A DNA stretch of 64,000 bases, taken from contig NZ_JAUQUB010000001.1 of NCBI RefSeq assembly GCF_030580675.1, positions 1,364,001 to 1,428,000 of the forward strand. Reading direction: 5' to 3'. The notes beneath the pieces are model-generated. The model saw only the letters and a program-made list of their open reading frames with translations, was not told the origin of the DNA and did no database searches. This document shows, piece by piece, positions 63,240 through 64,000 of this stretch. The first letter of the stretch is position 1. Every line of letters starts with the position of its first letter. The DNA is from Antiquaquibacter soli. GTDB lineage: Bacteria > Actinomycetota > Actinomycetes > Actinomycetales > Microbacteriaceae. The translations under genes were made by a program, and so were the position numbers.

Positions 63240-64000
63240 CTAGGGCTCGATTGTTACCTTGATGGCTTCGCCCCGACCCACGATATCGATCGCGTCGAGG
63301 ACGCGGTCGAGCGGGAGCCGGTGCGTGATGAGATCGGCCACGGGCACGGCGCCCGAGGCGATGAGGTCGAGGGCGCGCTTGTTGTGCTCCGGGCTGGAGC
63401 CGTTGACGCCGATGATGCTGAGCTCGCGGTAGTGCACGAGGTTCGCGTCCACGGTGATGGTGGGGTTGTCCTTCGGCAGGCCGCCGAAGAGGCTGATGCG
63501 GCCCTGGCGGGCGAGCATCCGCAGGCCCTGCTCCTGCGCGGCGCCCGACGCGGCCGCAGTGATGACGACGTCCGCACCGCGTCCGCCCGTAGCGTCGAGC
63601 ACGGCCTGCACGGGATCGGTCTCGGACGACGCGATCGTGATGTCAGGATGCACGAGAGCAGCCGCCTGCGCGAGCCGCTGGGGGTTCAGGTCGACGAGGA
63701 TGACACGGGCGGCGCCTCGTGACCGCGCAAGTCGCACGTGGAGGCAGCCGATCGGCCCCGATCCCACCACGACGACCGTGTCGCCCTCCCCCACCCGAGC
63801 GAGCTCCTGGCCGTTGAGCACGCACGCAAGAGGCTCGGCAATGGATGCCTCCGCGAAGCTGAGCCCGTCCGGGATGCGGTTGAGACCGTCGACGGCGAGC
63901 ACCTCCCGCGGCACGATCATGAACTCCGCGAACCCGCCGGGGAACTGGTAGCCCATCGACTTCTGGTGAGGACAAACCGTGAGACGACCCGCGAGGCAGT
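63240..64000 (-). CDS. Zinc-dependent medium-chain dehydrogenase, partial (5' end outside window)
   Basis: The frame stays open to the right edge. An internal ATG at 63956 is not the start, because upstream codons encode CLAGRLTVCPHQKSMGYQF, the end of the structural-zinc cysteine cluster. The Rossmann loop is VVVGSGPIGCLH. The residues GGFAEFMIVPREVL and the C-terminal VDANLVHYRELSIIGVNGSS match sorbitol- or threonine-dehydrogenase-like enzymes. With HPr next to it, a polyol dehydrogenase is plausible. At least the first 90 residues are missing. Confidence 0.85.
   Translation of the reverse strand, partial: CLAGRLTVCPHQKSMGYQFPGGFAEFMIVPREVLAVDGLNRIPDGLSFAEASIAEPLACVLNGQELARVGEGDTVVVVGSGPIGCLHVRLARSRGAARVILVDLNPQRLAQAAALVHPDITIASSETDPVQAVLDATGGRGADVVITAAASGAAQEQGLRMLARQGRISLFGGLPKDNPTITVDANLVHYRELSIIGVNGSSPEHNKRALDLIASGAVPVADLITHRLPLDRVLDAIDIVGRGEAIKVTIEP

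Overview
The window is a high-GC actinobacterial chromosome segment. The gene set and order fit the Micrococcales, most likely the Microbacteriaceae. Supporting signs are a suf cluster without sufS, the gap-pgk-tpiA-secG-rbpA block, the tkt-tal-pgi-zwf-opcA-pgl block, actinobacterial RbpA, WhiA and OpcA, and many GTG starts. I saw no rRNA, tRNA, CRISPR array, insertion sequence, integrase or prophage. Codon use and base composition look uniform, so this reads as core chromosome with one accessory sugar locus.

Layout. (1) 1-10.7 kb is a carbohydrate uptake and catabolism locus: a truncated enoyl-CoA hydratase, an FAD oxidoreductase, a LacI regulator, a DUF6807/PmoA-like protein, a Gfo/Idh/MocA oxidoreductase, an ABC sugar importer (two permeases and a lipoprotein, no ATPase), and a divergent 814-residue glycosidase-like protein whose family I cannot name. 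(2) 10.6-13.9 kb holds a class V PLP enzyme, a GT4 glycosyltransferase and an alpha/beta hydrolase. (3) 13.9-20.8 kb holds storage-sugar genes (treS and divergent glgA/glgC) mixed with an exonuclease-NUDIX fusion, L31 type B and an ABC ATPase. (4) 20.9-26.0 kb holds serB, fabG, a DUF3099-small protein-SURF1 cluster, an ABC-F protein and bioY. (5) 26.0-32.2 kb holds the Suf Fe-S assembly operon and the heme A genes ctaA/ctaB. (6) 32.5-40.6 kb is a pentose-phosphate operon. (7) 40.6-46.1 kb reads leftward: glycolysis with secG and rbpA, then sodA and whiA. (8) 46.2-54.7 kb holds rapZ, uvrC, uvrA, uvrB and coaE. (9) 54.8-64 kb holds a DUF4126 membrane protein, rpsA, a nucleoside deaminase, surface-glycan genes, an SDR/DUF4166/DUF885 group, and HPr beside a zinc dehydrogenase that runs off the window.

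How the genes work together. The left locus imports a sugar whose identity is unknown, hydrolyses or oxidises it, and is probably controlled by its own LacI protein. TreS, GlgA and GlgC handle trehalose, maltose and glycogen. The two central operons run glycolysis and the oxidative and non-oxidative pentose-phosphate routes. The suf, ctaA, ctaB and SURF1 genes supply Fe-S clusters and heme-copper oxidase assembly.

The most notable signals are as follows. A -10-like hexamer (TANNNT) lies exactly 6-7 bases before at least thirteen start codons, which points to widespread leaderless transcription, including each uvr gene. Three convergent gene pairs have stop codons nested in a single CTAG. One protein fuses a DnaQ-type exonuclease to a NUDIX hydrolase. 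A GT2-GtrA glycosyltransferase carries a C-terminal extension of about 115 residues that runs antisense through the neighbouring deaminase. Palindromic operator candidates lie upstream of the sugar operon, treS and rpsA.
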